Shown: positions 62,942 through 64,000 of the stretch, one piece after another | Layout: the number at the start of each line of letters is the position of its first letter | How positions within the stretch are numbered: the stretch's first letter is position 1 | Assembly: GCF_015690355.1 (NCBI RefSeq) | Contig: NZ_JADPRT010000003.1 | Coordinates: forward strand, 524,474-588,473 | DNA: 64,000 bases | Reading direction: 5' to 3' | From: Streptacidiphilus fuscans | GTDB lineage: Bacteria > Actinomycetota > Actinomycetes > Streptomycetales > Streptomycetaceae | Translations under genes and position numbers: made by a program | Notes under the pieces: generated by a model | The model's database searches: none | Told to the model about the DNA's origin: nothing | What the model saw: only the letters and a program-made list of their open reading frames with translations

Positions 62942-64000
62942 GTGGACGCCAGCAAGCTCACCACCAAGGCCCAGGAGGCACTCTCCGCGGCGATCCGGCA
63001 GGCGTCGGGCGCGGGCAATCCGGACGTGATGCCCGTCCACGTCCTGCTGGCCCTGCTGGAGCAGCCGGAAGGCATCGCCCGCCCGCTGCTGGAGGCCGTC
63101 GGGGCCGACCCGGTGCGGCTGCGCGCGGCGACCGAGCGGCTCGTGCAGGCGCTGCCCAGCGCCCAGGGGTCGACGGTCGCCGCGCCGCAGCTCGGCCGGC
63201 CGACGGTCGCGGTGCTCAACGACGCCGCGGCCCGCGCCGCCGAGCTGGACGACCAGTACGTCTCGACCGAGCACCTGATGGTCGGCCTCGCCGCCGAGGG
63301 TGGCCCGGCCGCCGACGCGCTCAAGGCCGAGGGCGCGACCGCCAAGGCGCTGCTGGAGGCGTTCAAGGAGGTCCGCGGCAGTGCCCGGGTCACCTCCGCG
63401 GACCCGGAGGGCAGCTACAAGGCGCTGGAGAAGTACGGCACCGACCTCACCCAGGCCGCCCGTGACGGCAAGCTGGACCCGGTCATCGGCCGGGACCAGG
63501 AGATCCGCCGCGTCGTCCAGGTGCTGTCCCGCCGGACCAAGAACAACCCGGTGCTGATCGGCGAGCCCGGCGTCGGCAAGACCGCCGTCGTCGAGGGGCT
63601 GGCCCAGCGCATCGTCGCGGGCGACGTGCCCGAGTCGCTGCGCGGCAAGCGCCTGGTCTCGCTCGACCTGGGTGCGATGGTCGCCGGCGCCAAGTACCGC
63701 GGTGAGTTCGAGGAGCGGCTCAAGGCCGTCCTGAACGACATCAAGGCCAGCGAGGGCCAGGTCATCACCTTCATCGACGAGTTGCACACGCTCGTCGGCG
63801 CGGGCGCCGGCGGCGACTCCGCGATGGACGCGGGCAACATGCTCAAGCCGATGCTGGCCCGCGGCGAGCTGCGCATGGTCGGCGCGACCACGCTGGACGA
63901 GTACCGCGAGCGGATCGAGAAGGACGCCGCGCTGGAGCGCCGGTTCCAGCAGGTGCTGGTCGGCGAGCCGAGCGTGGAGGACACCATCGCGATCCTCCGC
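62942..64000 (+). CDS. clpB: ClpB disaggregase (3' partial)
   Basis: GTG start at 62942 with GGAGGA upstream; the window ends inside the gene after ~353 residues. The N-terminal domain ([18 protein letters not shown]) is followed by the first AAA+ module: [12 protein letters not shown], Walker [17 protein letters not shown], pore loop around [14 protein letters not shown], Walker [13 protein letters not shown] and arginine-finger region [18 protein letters not shown]. The ATP-driven hexamer works with DnaK to rescue aggregates. Regulation by HspR is indicated by the HAIR site. Confidence 0.97.
   Translation, partial: MDASKLTTKAQEALSAAIRQASGAGNPDVMPVHVLLALLEQPEGIARPLLEAVGADPVRLRAATERLVQALPSAQGSTVAAPQLGRPTVAVLNDAAARAAELDDQYVSTEHLMVGLAAEGGPAADALKAEGATAKALLEAFKEVRGSARVTSADPEGSYKALEKYGTDLTQAARDGKLDPVIGRDQEIRRVVQVLSRRTKNNPVLIGEPGVGKTAVVEGLAQRIVAGDVPESLRGKRLVSLDLGAMVAGAKYRGEFEERLKAVLNDIKASEGQVITFIDELHTLVGAGAGGDSAMDAGNMLKPMLARGELRMVGATTLDEYRERIEKDAALERRFQQVLVGEPSVEDTIAILR

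Overview
The window is high-GC DNA with very strong third-position GC in nearly every gene, GTG and TTG starts, ATGA/GTGA gene overlaps, an HspR (HAIR) operator before clpB, and typical actinomycete families (DUF4232 lipoprotein, LURP-one-related protein, GH92, DUF7848-like protein, XRE-TPR regulators). This points to a chromosome of a Streptomyces-like actinomycete (Streptomycetaceae); the genus cannot be fixed from this window alone.

Layout. 1-9,015: surface or secreted glycan locus. A 5'-truncated polytopic membrane protein, three GT4 glycosyltransferases and a Wzx-like flippase are tightly coupled on the + strand, followed by two tandem, oppositely oriented, membrane-anchored PslG/GH39-like glycosidases. 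9,055-10,254: dcd, a small conserved gene and tRNA-Gly(CCC). 10,272-21,575: DUF4232 lipoprotein, membrane-anchored HTH protein, TmrB-like P-loop protein, secreted GH92 alpha-mannosidase, a two-gene ABC exporter, a secreted S53 peptidase, an SDR-type epimerase, a DedA protein with a charged repetitive tail, and a small conserved protein. 21,609-26,567: a GlnX-like four-helix membrane protein behind phased GTCA repeats, then a fused-permease plus ATPase ABC importer of the NrtB/NrtC type with no binding protein.

26,580-41,589: potassium/stress island. It holds a universal stress protein (USP), a 27-residue membrane peptide, kdpF-A-B-C, a hairpin, kdpD-kdpE, a methyltransferase, a small membrane protein, a second USP, and two divergent KimA-like APC transporters. 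A phased 11-bp motif (GCGTATGGA with GCGTCAA units) recurs upstream of the kdp operon, the second USP, the small membrane protein and the KimA pair, and may define a local regulon. KdpD carries a G12 homopolymer just after its phospho-acceptor histidine and a His/Asp-rich C-terminal tail.

41,564-52,540: mostly housekeeping or accessory metabolism: ArsR with a complete alpha5 metal site, VOC protein, NylC-like P1 hydrolase, PP2C phosphatase, secreted protein, pirin, SseB-like protein, acyl-CoA dehydrogenase, M18 aminopeptidase and thioredoxin-NHL protein. 52,643-59,837: accessory stretch with more varied base composition: SUKH protein, acyltransferase-3, Nudix hydrolase, and an XRE-TPR regulator divergent from a five-gene overlapping operon. 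That operon ends in a 38-residue Pro/Gly-rich peptide translationally coupled to a PIMT-type methyltransferase of the kind known from RiPP pathways. No partner ATP-grasp or lanthionine synthetase is present, and this is the best candidate for an undescribed system. 60,033-64,000: Smr protein, lipoprotein, TetR regulator with a palindromic operator, LURP-one-related protein, and the 5' part of clpB.
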